Shown piece after piece: positions 40,931 through 48,932 of a DNA stretch of 64,000 bases. The number at the start of each line of letters is the position of its first letter. The first letter of the stretch is position 1. The position numbers and the translations under genes are program-made. This DNA comes from DATARH01 sp963705325. Lineage in GTDB: Bacteria; Pseudomonadota; Alphaproteobacteria; ATCC43930; CGMCC-115725. The stretch covers positions 1,798,001 to 1,862,000 of the forward strand of contig OY970069.1 in assembly GCA_963705325.1 (NCBI GenBank), written 5' to 3'. A model generated the notes under the pieces. The model had not been told where the DNA came from and did not search any database. It saw only the letters and a program-made list of their open reading frames with translations.

Positions 40931-41884
40931 TCAGCCGCGGCTGCACGCGGCGCCGCCGAGCACGCAGAACTTGGCGCAATGCGGGTGGTTCAGCGGCACC
41001 GCGCCGGCCGCGCCGGCGAGCGTCGGCCCAAGGTCCCATAGCGGATCGTATGGAAGCAGCGTGCAGGCGACGACGCTCGGCTGCGCCGCGCCGCGGCGCT
41101 TCACCACCATGCGCGAGGTCGCGCACATCACGCTGTCGGGCGATTTGCCGAGGATATCCCAGCACGCGGTGGTGATCTCCGGCACGTCGACGGTGGCATC
41201 CATCTCCGGGAAGACGGTCAGCGCGACGGGGTCGTCGGCGTCGATCGGGATGGCGTATTCGCCGAATAGCCGGCGGAACCCGGCCCGGATCGCGGCTTCC
41301 GTCTCGCCCGACAAATAGCGGCTCGCTACGCTGATATTGAAGCCGTTGCCGGCGAGCCATCTCAGCCCGTCGATGGTCGGGCCCCAACTGCGCTTGCCGC
41401 GTTCCAGCTCATGTACCGCGCCTCCGTAGTGATCGAGCGAGACGCGCAAGCTCAAGCGCTCGCCATATTGCTCACGCAGCGCGAGCAGCGCGGACTTTTT
41501 GTGCTGCATCGGCTTCATCGCGTTGGTCAGCACGATCGCCGCAAATCCGCGCGACAGGGCCAGCTCCAGCATCGCCGGCAGATCGCAGTTCATAAATGGC
41601 TCGCCGCCGGTGAAACCGATCTGCCTGGTGCCGAGCCCTAGCGCTTCGATCTCGTCGAGATAGCGCGCCGCATCCGCCAGCGAGAGATAGGCAAGCCGAT
41701 CATTGGTCGGCGACAACTCGATATAGCAATTGATGCAGCTCAGATTGCACAGGGTTCCGGTATTAAACCATAATGTTTCCAAAGATTTGAGGGCCACTTC
41801 AGCCCGGCGCTCACCGGTGGCGGTGACTAGCGGATCGCGAAATTTCGCCGGATTGAGGCGCGGGGCCCCGAGTGCCGTAGTCAA
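40931..41884 (-). CDS. Radical SAM protein
   Basis: A 317-residue radical S-adenosylmethionine enzyme. The [4Fe-4S] motif is CNLSCINC (C-x3-C-x2-C), followed by the GGEPFMNCDLP SAM-binding motif, and a partial TIM barrel with SVASRYLSGE. Two cysteines at the very end (HPHCAKFCVLGGAACSRG) could bind an extra cluster, as in SPASM/twitch proteins. Start TTG 41884 is the furthest plausible one and remains uncertain. No precursor peptide gene is evident nearby, so the substrate is unknown. Confidence 0.82.
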   Translation of the reverse strand: MTTALGAPRLNPAKFRDPLVTATGERRAEVALKSLETLWFNTGTLCNLSCINCYIELSPTNDRLAYLSLADAARYLDEIEALGLGTRQIGFTGGEPFMNCDLPAMLELALSRGFAAIVLTNAMKPMQHKKSALLALREQYGERLSLRVSLDHYGGAVHELERGKRSWGPTIDGLRWLAGNGFNISVASRYLSGETEAAIRAGFRRLFGEYAIPIDADDPVALTVFPEMDATVDVPEITTACWDILGKSPDSVMCATSRMVVKRRGAAQPSVVACTLLPYDPLWDLGPTLAGAAGAVPLNHPHCAKFCVLGGAACSRG

Positions 41885-42146
41885 TCGTAACCCCGTTGGC
41901 AGCGCCTTGCCCGGCGCGAGTATACGGCGATTGCGCCAGCCGTCCGCTGTCCCAATTCGACTTGCGAATGAGCCTCTTCATCGTGACAATAACTCAAGAC
42001 CGATCAGTTTTATCGAAAATTTAACCTCAGTATTTAAGCCAAGGGCAAGATCGTAATTTATTTTTTATTAATTGGCGAGTACTCGGTTTTATACTTCTCT
42101 CAAACGTTGTATTTGCAGTGCGGTACGAACGTCTAGGAGAAATCCC
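41885..42146. other. AT-rich upstream region of the pilin gene
   Basis: Non-coding and much more AT-rich than its surroundings (runs such as TAATTTATTTTTTATTAATT at ~42053-42072). This fits a strong or horizontally acquired promoter for the Flp pilin. No protein gene is seen. Confidence 0.45.
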
Positions 42147-42314
42147 GTGATTTATACTCTGGTGATTTCGCGTCTGTTGCGTGACGACTCGGGCGCTACC
42201 GCTATCGAGTATGGGTTGATCGCTGCTTTGATTGCGGTTGCCGCAGTCGTCGTGATGGGTCAAGTCGGCACCAACCTGTCGTCGACCTTCAATACCGTCG
42301 CCAATAGCCTCTAA
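42147..42314 (+). CDS. Flp/Fap-type pilin
   Basis: A 55-residue class IVb prepilin: short leader MIYTLVISRLLRDDSG, cleavage motif G/ATAIEY (G-xxxx-EY recognised by TadV peptidase), then the hydrophobic helix GLIAALIAVAAVVVMGQVG and a short tail. GTG 42147 follows a near-perfect AGGAGA site. Flp pilins form bundled adhesive pili through the Tad machinery, but no tad genes lie in this window, so it is an orphan copy dependent on a remote locus. Confidence 0.88.
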   Translation: MIYTLVISRLLRDDSGATAIEYGLIAALIAVAAVVVMGQVGTNLSSTFNTVANSL

Positions 42315-42421
42315 GCTCCTTCAAATGCCGCGAGCCGGCTCTGCCGGCGGCGCGGTCAATCCGCCGCTCTCCGCTCGGTCTCTCCTTGACTACAGCGGGC
42401 TGCGCGTATAGCGCATCGTCC

Positions 42422-43054
42422 ATGCCCGCCAACTTGATGATCGTCGACCACCCGCTGGTCCAGCACAAATTGTCGCTGATGCGGAACCGCGAGACCCCGA
42501 CGGGCATGTTCCGCCAACTCATGCGCGAAGTCGGCCTGCTGCTCGGCTACGAGGCGACTCGCGACTTGCCGCTCGGCGAGACCGAGATCGAGACGCCGCT
42601 TGAGCGGGCGCGGCTGCCCGTCCTTGCCGGCAAGAAGCTCTGCCTGGTTTCGATCCTGCGCGCCGGCAACGGCTTGCTCGATGGTATGCTGGAGCTGATG
42701 CCGTCGGCGCGGGTCGGGCACATCGGTCTCTATCGCGATCCCGTGACCCTGGCGGCGATCGAATATTACGCCAAGCTGCCCGAGGATCTGGCCGAACGCG
42801 ATGTGATCCTCATCGACCCGATGCTAGCGACGGGCAATTCGGCGGTGGCGGCGATCGTACGGCTCAAAGCGCAGCGCGCCCGCTCGATCCGGTTCCTTTG
42901 CCTGGTCGCGGCCCCCGAAGGGGTAGCGAAGCTCGAAAGCGCCTGTCCGGATGTCCCTATTCTCGCTGCCGCGCTCGACCGCTGCCTTAATGAGCACGGT
43001 TATATTCTGCCGGGCCTTGGCGATGCCGGGGACCGGCTGTTCGGGACCAAATAG
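42422..43054 (+). CDS. upp: Uracil phosphoribosyltransferase
   Basis: A 210-residue enzyme that makes UMP from uracil and PRPP. Characteristic regions: HPLVQHKLSLMRNRETPT, LVSILRAGNGLLDGMLEL, GLYRDPVTLAAIEYYAKLP, the PRPP loop VILIDPMLATGNSA and the uracil-binding end GYILPGLGDAGDRLFGTK. ATG 42422 gives the standard length. A small inverted repeat (GCGCCT...AGGCGC, 43055-43077) sits between it and the convergent Spy-like gene and may end both transcripts. Confidence 0.95.
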   Translation: MPANLMIVDHPLVQHKLSLMRNRETPTGMFRQLMREVGLLLGYEATRDLPLGETEIETPLERARLPVLAGKKLCLVSILRAGNGLLDGMLELMPSARVGHIGLYRDPVTLAAIEYYAKLPEDLAERDVILIDPMLATGNSAVAAIVRLKAQRARSIRFLCLVAAPEGVAKLESACPDVPILAAALDRCLNEHGYILPGLGDAGDRLFGTK

Positions 43055-43078
43055 CGCCTGACAACCCGGTAAGGCGCC

Positions 43079-43587
43079 TCAACGCGATTCCGCGGCGCGG
43101 CGGCGGCGGGCCGCCATCCGGCGGTCGCGCTCGTCGGCGAGGAATTTTTCCTTTTGCTCCGGCGTCAACGTCGCCAGCAGCGATAAGGTTGCCCCGACCG
43201 TCTGATGCCAAGCTTCATGGCGTTGGCTCGCGAACTCGTCGAGCAGCTGCAATATCCTGGCCTGGTCGGGGTTAGGCCGGGCCACCTCCGCCCAGGCTTC
43301 GTCCATCAGCGGCTCGGTCGCCAGACGCACCCGGTTGTTGCGGGTGATCACGGCCGCGACATACTGATCGAACGCGGCCTGCTGTTGTGCCGACAGGTTG
43401 AGCGTCCGGGCAAGTCGATGGAACCGCTCGCTGGTGGTGACGATTGTGGGCGGTTTGAAGTCGAAGTCCAGGCGGCGCCGGCGATAAAGCACAGATTGAG
43501 CGCCACGGAAACCGCAAGGAGCGCGGCGATCAGCCGGGGCCGCGACAAGCGGCCGCCCGCCCTCATTTCGGCCGCGGCCGCAGTCAT
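43079..43587 (-). pseudogene. Periplasmic Spy/heavy-metal-sensor-like protein, frameshifted
   Basis: The start ATG 43587 encodes an N-terminal anchor (LIAALLAVSVALNLCFIAGAAW) and then loses frame; the remaining ~130 residues are in the next frame: FKPPTIVTTSERFHRLARTL, then LSAQQQAAFDQYVAAVITRN and the repeat LTPEQKEKFLADERDRRMAA. These LxxxQ/LTPEQ helices are typical of CpxP/Spy-like envelope proteins. One indel near 43465-43480 repairs the frame. The start overlaps the anti-sigma stop (ATGA), so it is the third gene of the sigma/anti-sigma unit and may sense envelope stress for it. Confidence 0.75.
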
Positions 43588-44129
43588 ATCGACGAACCCT
43601 CCGAAAGATCACGCAGGGCCAGCGGCGCGGAATCGATCAATTCGGCCGCGCCGAGGTCGTCCGATGGGCGGGCGATGGAGGCGATACCCGGTAGATCGCT
43701 GCCGAGATTGAAGCCGAGCCAGCAGGCCACGGCAATCGCTGCGGCAAGGCTGCTCCAGCTCGCCGCCGCGGACCAGACGGGCACCCGCGGCGGAGGTGGA
43801 CGAAGCGGGAAGGCCAGGATCTCGCCGCTGGACCGGCCGGGATCGACAAGCGCGGCCGCGCGGGCGACGATCTCGATGCTGACGGCGGGCAGCGCCGCGG
43901 CGGTCAAGATGCGCGCGGCCGCAACGTCGGCCGCCGCCACCGCATCGCCCGCGATCAGCGCTGCGACGTGCTCGCGTTCGTCGTCGTCGAGGCGGCCATC
44001 GACGAAGCCGGCAAGGTCGAGAAACCGTTCTCTCTCGGCTAGGTCCGGCTCGATTTCCCGACCGCGCCGCCACAGCTTCCGCTTCGGCGCATCCGGCGGA
44101 CGCTGGCTGCTAGAGCCTCGAGCTCGCAT
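43584..44129 (-). CDS. Membrane anti-sigma factor
   Basis: A 181-residue protein. The cytosolic N-terminal part contains LAGFVDGRLDDDEREHVAAL, typical of the anti-sigma helical domain that grips ECF sigma factors, though without the zinc HxxxCxxC motif. A proline-rich linker (LRPPPPRVPVW) leads to one transmembrane helix, SSLAAAIAVACWLGFNLG, and a short periplasmic tail. It lies 72 bases after the ECF gene and is preceded by AGGAGATCGCG. It would hold the sigma factor at the membrane until an envelope signal is received. Confidence 0.8.
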   Translation of the reverse strand: MRARGSSSQRPPDAPKRKLWRRGREIEPDLAERERFLDLAGFVDGRLDDDEREHVAALIAGDAVAAADVAAARILTAAALPAVSIEIVARAAALVDPGRSSGEILAFPLRPPPPRVPVWSAAASWSSLAAAIAVACWLGFNLGSDLPGIASIARPSDDLGAAELIDSAPLALRDLSEGSSI

Positions 44130-44201
44130 ACGCGCGATCTCCTGTCACGTCGGTTTTATGCCGCGGCCGCGAGGGCCATCCCCGCAACTTATTGGTTCTC
44201 G

Positions 44202-44783
44202 TCATCCCTCGATCTCGGCCTTGAAGTGGGCGCGCAATTTGAGCATCGCCTTGTGATGCGCGCTGCGCACGGTCTGCGGGTCGATGCGTAGCGCCGTAGC
44301 GATCTCGGCGACGTCCATCTCGCCGTCGTACAGCATGCCGAGGATTTCGCGCTGGCGCGGCGACAGCAGGGTCTCGGGCAGTTTCAACTTGGGTGTCGGC
44401 TCGATGGCGTCGATCTTGAGATGCGCCTCGGGCACGGCATCGATCGGGATCGAGTTCGGCCGCCGTCGGCGCAGCGAGTCGCGCGCGGTGCTGCGCGCGA
44501 CGATGGTGATCCAGGTCGACAGCGAGGCGCGCGTTGCGTCATAGCTGCGCAACAGGCGGAAATCGTCCTTGCACAGGCGGACAAAGACTTCCTGGGTCAG
44601 ATCCTCGACATCCCCGGCAGTCGGCGCAACGCTGCGCACCGCGGCGACGATCAGCGCCGCGTAGCGCCGCACGAAGACCGTCCACGAGCGCCTGTCGCCG
44701 CTGAAGAGCGCGACGAGCGAATCGGGCTCCGGCGGGCCGCTTGGGGTCCAGCCCCGGTTTAGCGGGCGATCGGCGGCCGACAT
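44202..44783 (-). CDS. ECF RNA polymerase sigma factor
   Basis: A 193-residue sigma-70 family factor with regions 2 and 4 only. Region 2: FVRRYAALIVAAVRSVAP, DVEDLTQEVFVRLCKDD and SLSTWITIVARSTARD. Region 4: LSPRQREILGMLYDGEM and VAEIATALRIDPQTVRSAHH, the helix-turn-helix that reads the -35 element. It is followed by its anti-sigma gene and a Spy-like periplasmic gene, the expected layout of an envelope-stress circuit. Only 25 bases separate it from the fumarase gene upstream, so it may be read through from there. Confidence 0.92.
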   Translation of the reverse strand: MSAADRPLNRGWTPSGPPEPDSLVALFSGDRRSWTVFVRRYAALIVAAVRSVAPTAGDVEDLTQEVFVRLCKDDFRLLRSYDATRASLSTWITIVARSTARDSLRRRRPNSIPIDAVPEAHLKIDAIEPTPKLKLPETLLSPRQREILGMLYDGEMDVAEIATALRIDPQTVRSAHHKAMLKLRAHFKAEIEG

Positions 44784-44808
44784 CGCGGTGGTCGAGACGA
44801 GGCGGGGA

Positions 44809-46422
44809 TCACGACAGGCCCGCGAAGAAATCGTTGCCCTTGTCGTCGACAACGATAAACGCGGGGAAATCGACCACCTCGATGCGCCAGATGGCTTCCA
44901 TGCCGAGTTCGGGGTATTCGAGCAGCTCGACCTTCTTGATGCAGTCCTGCGCGAGGCGCGCCGCCGGACCGCCGATCGAGCCGAGGTAGAACCCGCCGTG
45001 CTTCTTGCAGGCTTCGCGGACTTCCATACCGCGATTGCCCTTGGCCAGCGTCACGAAACTGCCGCCCGCCGCCATGAAACGATCGACATAGGAGTCCATG
45101 CGTCCCGCTGTCGTCGGCCCGAACGAACCCGAGGCATAGCCCTCGGGCGTCTTCGCCGGACCCGCGTAATAGATAGGGTGGTCCTTGACGTATTGCGGTA
45201 GGGGCTCGCCGCGATCGAGCCGCTCCTGCAATTTCGCATGGGCGATGTCGCGGGCAACGATCAGGGTTCCGGTGAGCGAAAGCCGCGTCTTGATCGGATA
45301 GCGCGACAGGGTCGCGCGTATTTCCGACATCGGCCGGCGAAGGTCGATCGCCACCACCTCGCCGCCTAGGGTCCTCTCGTCGATTTCGGGCAGATATTGC
45401 GCCGGGTTGCTCTCCAGCTCCTCGAGGAAGACGCCGTCGGCGGTGATCTTGCCGAGGATCTGGCGGTCGGCCGAGCACGATACGCCGATGCCGATCGGCA
45501 GGCTGGCGCCATGCCGCGGCAGGCGGATCACCCGCACATCGTGACAGAAATACTTGCCGCCGAATTGCGCGCCGATGCCGAAATCGCGAGTGAGGGCCAG
45601 CACCTCCTGCTCGAAATCGCGGTCGCGGTAGGCCTGGCCGTATTTGTTGCCTTGCGCCGGCAAGCTATCGAGATAGCGGCAGCTCGCCAGCTTGACGGTC
45701 TTGAGGTTGAGTTCGGCAGAGGTGCCGCCGATCACGATCGCCAGGTGATAGGGCGGGCAGGCGGCGGTGCCGAGCGACTTCAAATTCTTGTCGAGAAAGG
45801 CGATCAGCGATTTCGGGTTCAGCACCGCCTTGGTCTGCTGGTAGAGGAAGCTCTTATTGGCCGAACCGCCACCCTTGGCAATGAAGAGGAATTTGTAGGC
45901 GTCGCCCGGCTCGGCGTAGAGGTCGATCTGCGCCGGCAGATTGTCGCCGGTATTGACCTCCTCGTACATCGACAGCGGCGCCACCTGCGAGTAGCGCAGA
46001 TTGGTCTCGGTATAGGTGCGGCGAATGCCGGCCGAGATCGCCGCCGCGTCGTCGAACCCGGTCCAGACGCGCTGGCCCTTCTTGGCCATGACGATCGCCG
46101 TGCCGGTGTCCTGGCACATCGGCAGCACCTTGCCGGCGGCGATATTGGCGTTCTTCAGGAGGTCGTAGGCGACGAAGCGGTCGTTCGACGAGGCCTCGGG
46201 ATCGTCGAGGATCGCCGCCAGCGATTTGAGATGCGCCGGGCGCAAGAGATGCGCGCAATCGATAAACGCCTGCTGCGCCAAAAGGGTCAGCGCCTCGGGC
46301 GCGATCTTGACTACCCGCTCGCCGGCGAACTCGGCGCTCGCGACATAATCGCCCGTAAGCTTCTTATACGGGGCGCCGTCCTCGCCCAGCGGAAACAGCT
46401 CGTGAAAGTCCAGGTCGCTCAT
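44809..46422 (-). CDS. fumA: Fumarate hydratase, class I
   Basis: A 537-residue class I fumarase (iron-sulphur type) that converts fumarate to malate in the TCA cycle. The N-terminal alpha part carries LPMCQDTGTAIVM, the first cluster cysteine; others lie in TAACPPYHLAI and GVSCSADRQILGKI. The C-terminal beta part includes YYAGPAKTPEGYASGSFGPT and GGSFVTLAKGNR, the substrate-binding end. Both halves are fused in one chain as in E. coli FumA/FumB. ATG 46422 has an AGGAG site. It lies 97 bases downstream of sspB on the same strand. Confidence 0.95.
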   Translation of the reverse strand: MSDLDFHELFPLGEDGAPYKKLTGDYVASAEFAGERVVKIAPEALTLLAQQAFIDCAHLLRPAHLKSLAAILDDPEASSNDRFVAYDLLKNANIAAGKVLPMCQDTGTAIVMAKKGQRVWTGFDDAAAISAGIRRTYTETNLRYSQVAPLSMYEEVNTGDNLPAQIDLYAEPGDAYKFLFIAKGGGSANKSFLYQQTKAVLNPKSLIAFLDKNLKSLGTAACPPYHLAIVIGGTSAELNLKTVKLASCRYLDSLPAQGNKYGQAYRDRDFEQEVLALTRDFGIGAQFGGKYFCHDVRVIRLPRHGASLPIGIGVSCSADRQILGKITADGVFLEELESNPAQYLPEIDERTLGGEVVAIDLRRPMSEIRATLSRYPIKTRLSLTGTLIVARDIAHAKLQERLDRGEPLPQYVKDHPIYYAGPAKTPEGYASGSFGPTTAGRMDSYVDRFMAAGGSFVTLAKGNRGMEVREACKKHGGFYLGSIGGPAARLAQDCIKKVELLEYPELGMEAIWRIEVVDFPAFIVVDDKGNDFFAGLS

Positions 46423-46519
46423 GCGTTTGCGATCTCCTGCCGCTTGATTTGGCAGGATCACGCTTTCGCGCGCCGCGTCAAGAACGGCGCGGCTCTATGA
46501 AAACTTTGTAAGACGTTTG

Positions 46520-47005
46520 TCAGCGCTTGCGGAAGCTGTCGAGCGCGACGACCTGGCCTCTTTCTTCCTTTTCGGCGGGTTCGGCCGCCGCTTTGACCGG
46601 CTTCTCGGCCGGCGCGGGCAGCGCCGTGGCCTCGTTGCTCGGCTCCGCTGCCGGCTCGGCAAAGGCGAGGGCGAATTCGACCGAGGGGTCGGCAAAGCTG
46701 CGGATCGCGGCGAACGGAATGGTCAGCCGCTCGGCCTGCTTGTCGAACGACAGCAGCACCGAGAACTGTTCGTCGCCGACATCGAGGTCCCAGAACTGAT
46801 GCTGCAGCACGATCGTCATCTCGTCGGGATAGCGCTCGATGAGGCGGGCCGGGATTGCCACCCCCGGCGCCTTGGTGGCAAAGCCGATATAGAAATGGTG
46901 GGCGCTTTTCAGCCCCTCCTGCGCCGCGCGGACCAGCGCGTCGCGGATCACCCCGCGCAGCGCGCGCTCGACCATCTTGTCGTAGTGGAACAGATCCTGC
47001 GCCAT
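46520..47005 (-). CDS. sspB: SspB-family ClpXP adaptor (alpha type)
   Basis: A 161-residue protein. Residues ~1-110 are the SspB substrate-binding domain: YDKMVERALRGVIRDALVRA, HHFYIGFATKAPGVAIPARL, YPDEMTIVLQHQFWDLDVGD and FSVLLSFDKQAERLTIPFAA. A flexible Ala/Glu/Pro linker follows, and the extreme C-terminus VVALDSFRKR is the short peptide that docks on ClpX. SspB tethers ssrA-tagged proteins to the ClpXP protease. The tmRNA gene that creates those tags lies immediately upstream on the same strand. Confidence 0.92.
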   Translation of the reverse strand: MAQDLFHYDKMVERALRGVIRDALVRAAQEGLKSAHHFYIGFATKAPGVAIPARLIERYPDEMTIVLQHQFWDLDVGDEQFSVLLSFDKQAERLTIPFAAIRSFADPSVEFALAFAEPAAEPSNEATALPAPAEKPVKAAAEPAEKEERGQVVALDSFRKR

Positions 47006-47035
47006 CTCGCCCGCCCGCGCTGGAGCCCGCAAAAA

Positions 47036-47350
47036 CTAAGTGGGGGGCTTCTGTTGCCCGGTGCCCCCCGAACCGCGAGTTACCTTAGGCTTTTACTCCG
47101 TGAGGGGTTAGGCCGCAAGTGCCTCTGATGCGAAGTTATCGTTCGCAACTAAGTTATGACCCGATAACGGTGGTATCATGCCGGGCGACGGTTCCTGTCT
47201 TTACTACGCGCGTCGAGCCTGTTTCGCCCCCATAAGCCGCCGGCCGATTCTGTGACCTGCCGGCGGTAATTGGTGGAGGCGCCGGGTACCGCCCCCGGGT
47301 CCGCAACGCTTATTCCACAAGCCGTTTATCGCCATAGTCGGTTGCCCGAC
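47036..47350 (-). ncRNA. ssrA: Two-piece (circularly permuted) tmRNA
   Basis: Minus strand. The acceptor piece comes first (about 47350-47271) and ends CGCCTCC-ACCA; the coding piece starts GGGGGCG at 47231. GGGGGCG pairs with CGCCTCC over all seven positions, including a G3-U pair, the alanine identity mark. About 39 bases between them are removed. The coding piece begins GGGGGCGAAACAGGCTCGACG, typical of alphaproteobacterial tmRNA, and carries a tag frame at 47146-47108: GCG AAC GAT AAC ... GCC TAA = ANDNFASEALAA. A hairpin (47042-47070) followed by TTTTT closes the unit. It rescues stalled ribosomes and tags the unfinished protein for ClpXP. Confidence 0.93.
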
Positions 47351-47356
47351 AATGAA

Positions 47357-47385
47357 GATATAGGATGCGCCTCTAGGGAACGCAA
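47357..47385 (-). promoter_or_regulatory. Sigma-70 promoter of ssrA
   Basis: On the minus strand TTGCGT (47385-47380) and TATATC (47362-47357) are separated by 17 bases, about 7 bases before the expected tmRNA 5' end near 47350. Confidence 0.65.
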
Positions 47386-47406
47386 CTTGCCAAGCGCAAT
47401 CGCCGG

Positions 47407-47517
47407 TGCGTCCTTCGAGGCTCCCTTCGGTCGCACCTCAGGATGAGGAAGGGGAGCGCGCATAAACGACCCTCATCCTGAGGTGCCCCGGCGACAGCCG
47501 GGGCCTCGAAGGACGCA
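47407..47517. repeat. Intergenic palindromic repeat (TGCGTCCTTCGAGGC family)
   Basis: A perfect 15-bp inverted repeat, TGCGTCCTTCGAGGC (47407-47421) and its complement (47503-47517), encloses a second one, CCTCAGGATGAGG / CCTCATCCTGAGG. A related copy is at 51892-52065. This family of intergenic palindromes is widespread in alphaproteobacterial genomes. Confidence 0.8.
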
Positions 47518-47533
47518 CAGCGCTGGAGTGTAG

Positions 47534-48468
47534 ATGCCGCTCACCGACGAGCAAAAGCAGGAGATCGCCGCCGAGCGGGCCGAGACCCGCCCGACCCGCC
47601 GCGCCACCGTGCCGGCATTGGAAGACATCCTCTACGAGGCGATCCCGGTGCTCGATCACGGCTTTGTCCGGGTCATCGACTACATGGGCGACGACGGCGC
47701 GATCGTGCAGGCGGCGCGCGTCTCCTACGGTCGCGGCACCAGGCGCGTCAGCGAGGACAAGGGCCTCATCGACTATCTGATGCGGCACCGCCACACCACC
47801 CCGTTCGAGATGTGCGAGATCAAGTACCACGTCAAGCTGCCGATCTTTGTCGCGCGGCAATGGATCAGGCACCGCACCGCCAACGTCAACGAGTACATCG
47901 CGCGCTATTCGATCCTCGACAACGAGTTCTACATCCCCGCCCCCGAGCATCTCGCGGCCCAGGCGACGACCAACCGCCAGGGCCGCGGCGATGTGCTCGA
48001 GGGCGAGGCCGCGCAACGCGTCCTCGACCTGCTGCGCGAGGATGCCGAGCGCGCCTATGCCGGTTATGCCGAGATGCTCAACGAGGACGAGGCCGGCAAC
48101 CCGCGCGACCCCTGCTGGCCGGGCCTCGCCCGCGAGCTCGCGCGCATGAACCTCTCGTTGAATTTCTATACCCAATGGTATTGGAAAACGGATCTCCATA
48201 ATCTCATGCATTTCCTCAGACTTACGGGCCGATCCTCACGCGCAATATGAGATCCGCGCCTATGCCGACGCGATGCTGGGCACGCTGGAGCGCTGGTGCC
48301 CGCTCGCCCACGCCGCTTTCCTCGAATACCGCATGAACGCCGCCGCGATCTCGGCGACCGGGATCGCGGTCGATCCGCCGCCTGCTCGCCGGCGAAACCG
48401 TCGAGCAGAAGTCCAGCGGCCTCTCCCCGCGCGAATGGCGCGAGCTGATGGCGGTGCTGGGCCGCTGA
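47534..48468 (+). pseudogene. thyX: Flavin-dependent thymidylate synthase, two frameshifts
   Basis: ATG 47534 begins a ThyX protein that makes dTMP with FADH2. The fold motif RHRHTTPFEMCEIKYHVKLP and the signature RQWIRHRTANVNEYIARYS (RHRxxSxNExSxRY type, here with T-A for the serine) are present. The frame is lost at about 48213 (an extra A after LHNLMHFLRL) and again near 48378 (an extra C), but the remainder, ADPHAQYEIRAYADAML... GIAVD, then LLAGETVEQKSSGLSPREW and LMAVLGR, is intact and stops at 48468. An essential-type gene with two one-base insertions points to sequence error. Confidence 0.88.
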
Positions 48469-48480
48469 TCCTTTTGCAAT

Positions 48481-48870
48481 TCCCTTGGCCGGGCTTGTCC
48501 CGGCCATCCACGTCTTCAAGTCAGCCGATCATAAAGATCTTCCCAGAGTGGATGGTCGCGATGGATCAACCTGACCTTCCATGCCCGAGGCCAGTGCTTG
48601 ATGTTACTTTCGCGCTGCTTCGCTCGCTCTATGTCCTGATGTTCTTCGACATAGACGACGCGCCTTAGACCATATTTTTTGCTGAATCCCTGTACGACAC
48701 CCTCGCGGTGCTCCCACGCGCGACGGGCGATATCGACGGTCGCACCGACATAAAGGATGCCATTCCGCCGATTTGTCATGATGTAGACCCAGGCGCTCAC
48801 AGGTCCCAGTCTTCGGCCAAGTAACGAAGCGATCAAGACGTGGATGCCCGGAACAAGTCCGGGCAAGGGC
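48481..48870. mobile_element. Inverted-repeat-bracketed GIY-YIG cassette
   Basis: Left arm 48481-48519 (CCCTTGGCCGGGCTTG ... CCATCCACGTCTT) and right arm 48832-48869 (AAGACGTGGATGCCCGG ... CAAGGG) are inverted copies matching at 31 of 35 bases by eye. Between them is a single GIY-YIG nuclease gene whose stop codon lies at the inner edge of the left arm. A gene-less version with the same arms is at 25110-25200. Confidence 0.65.
48516..48800 (-). CDS. GIY-YIG nuclease-domain protein
   Basis: A 94-residue single-domain protein of the GIY-YIG superfamily (YhbQ-like). Motifs: VYIMTNRRNGILYVGATVDI (the GIY...YIG strands, here VYI and YVG), RRAWEHREG with the catalytic Arg and His region, KKYGLRRVVYVEEHQDIERA with the metal-ligand Glu, and NIKHWPRAWKVRLI. 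GTG 48800 (VSAWVYIM) is used because upstream codons are part of the flanking repeat. Such proteins cut DNA at single sites. Its position inside inverted repeats suggests a role in mobilising them. Confidence 0.85.
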   Translation of the reverse strand: MSAWVYIMTNRRNGILYVGATVDIARRAWEHREGVVQGFSKKYGLRRVVYVEEHQDIERAKQRESNIKHWPRAWKVRLIHRDHPLWEDLYDRLT

Positions 48871-48932
48871 GGCCAGTTGTATCGGCGAGCGCTTCAGCCG
48901 ATGATGCCTCCGAACCACCACGAGGCGCGGCG

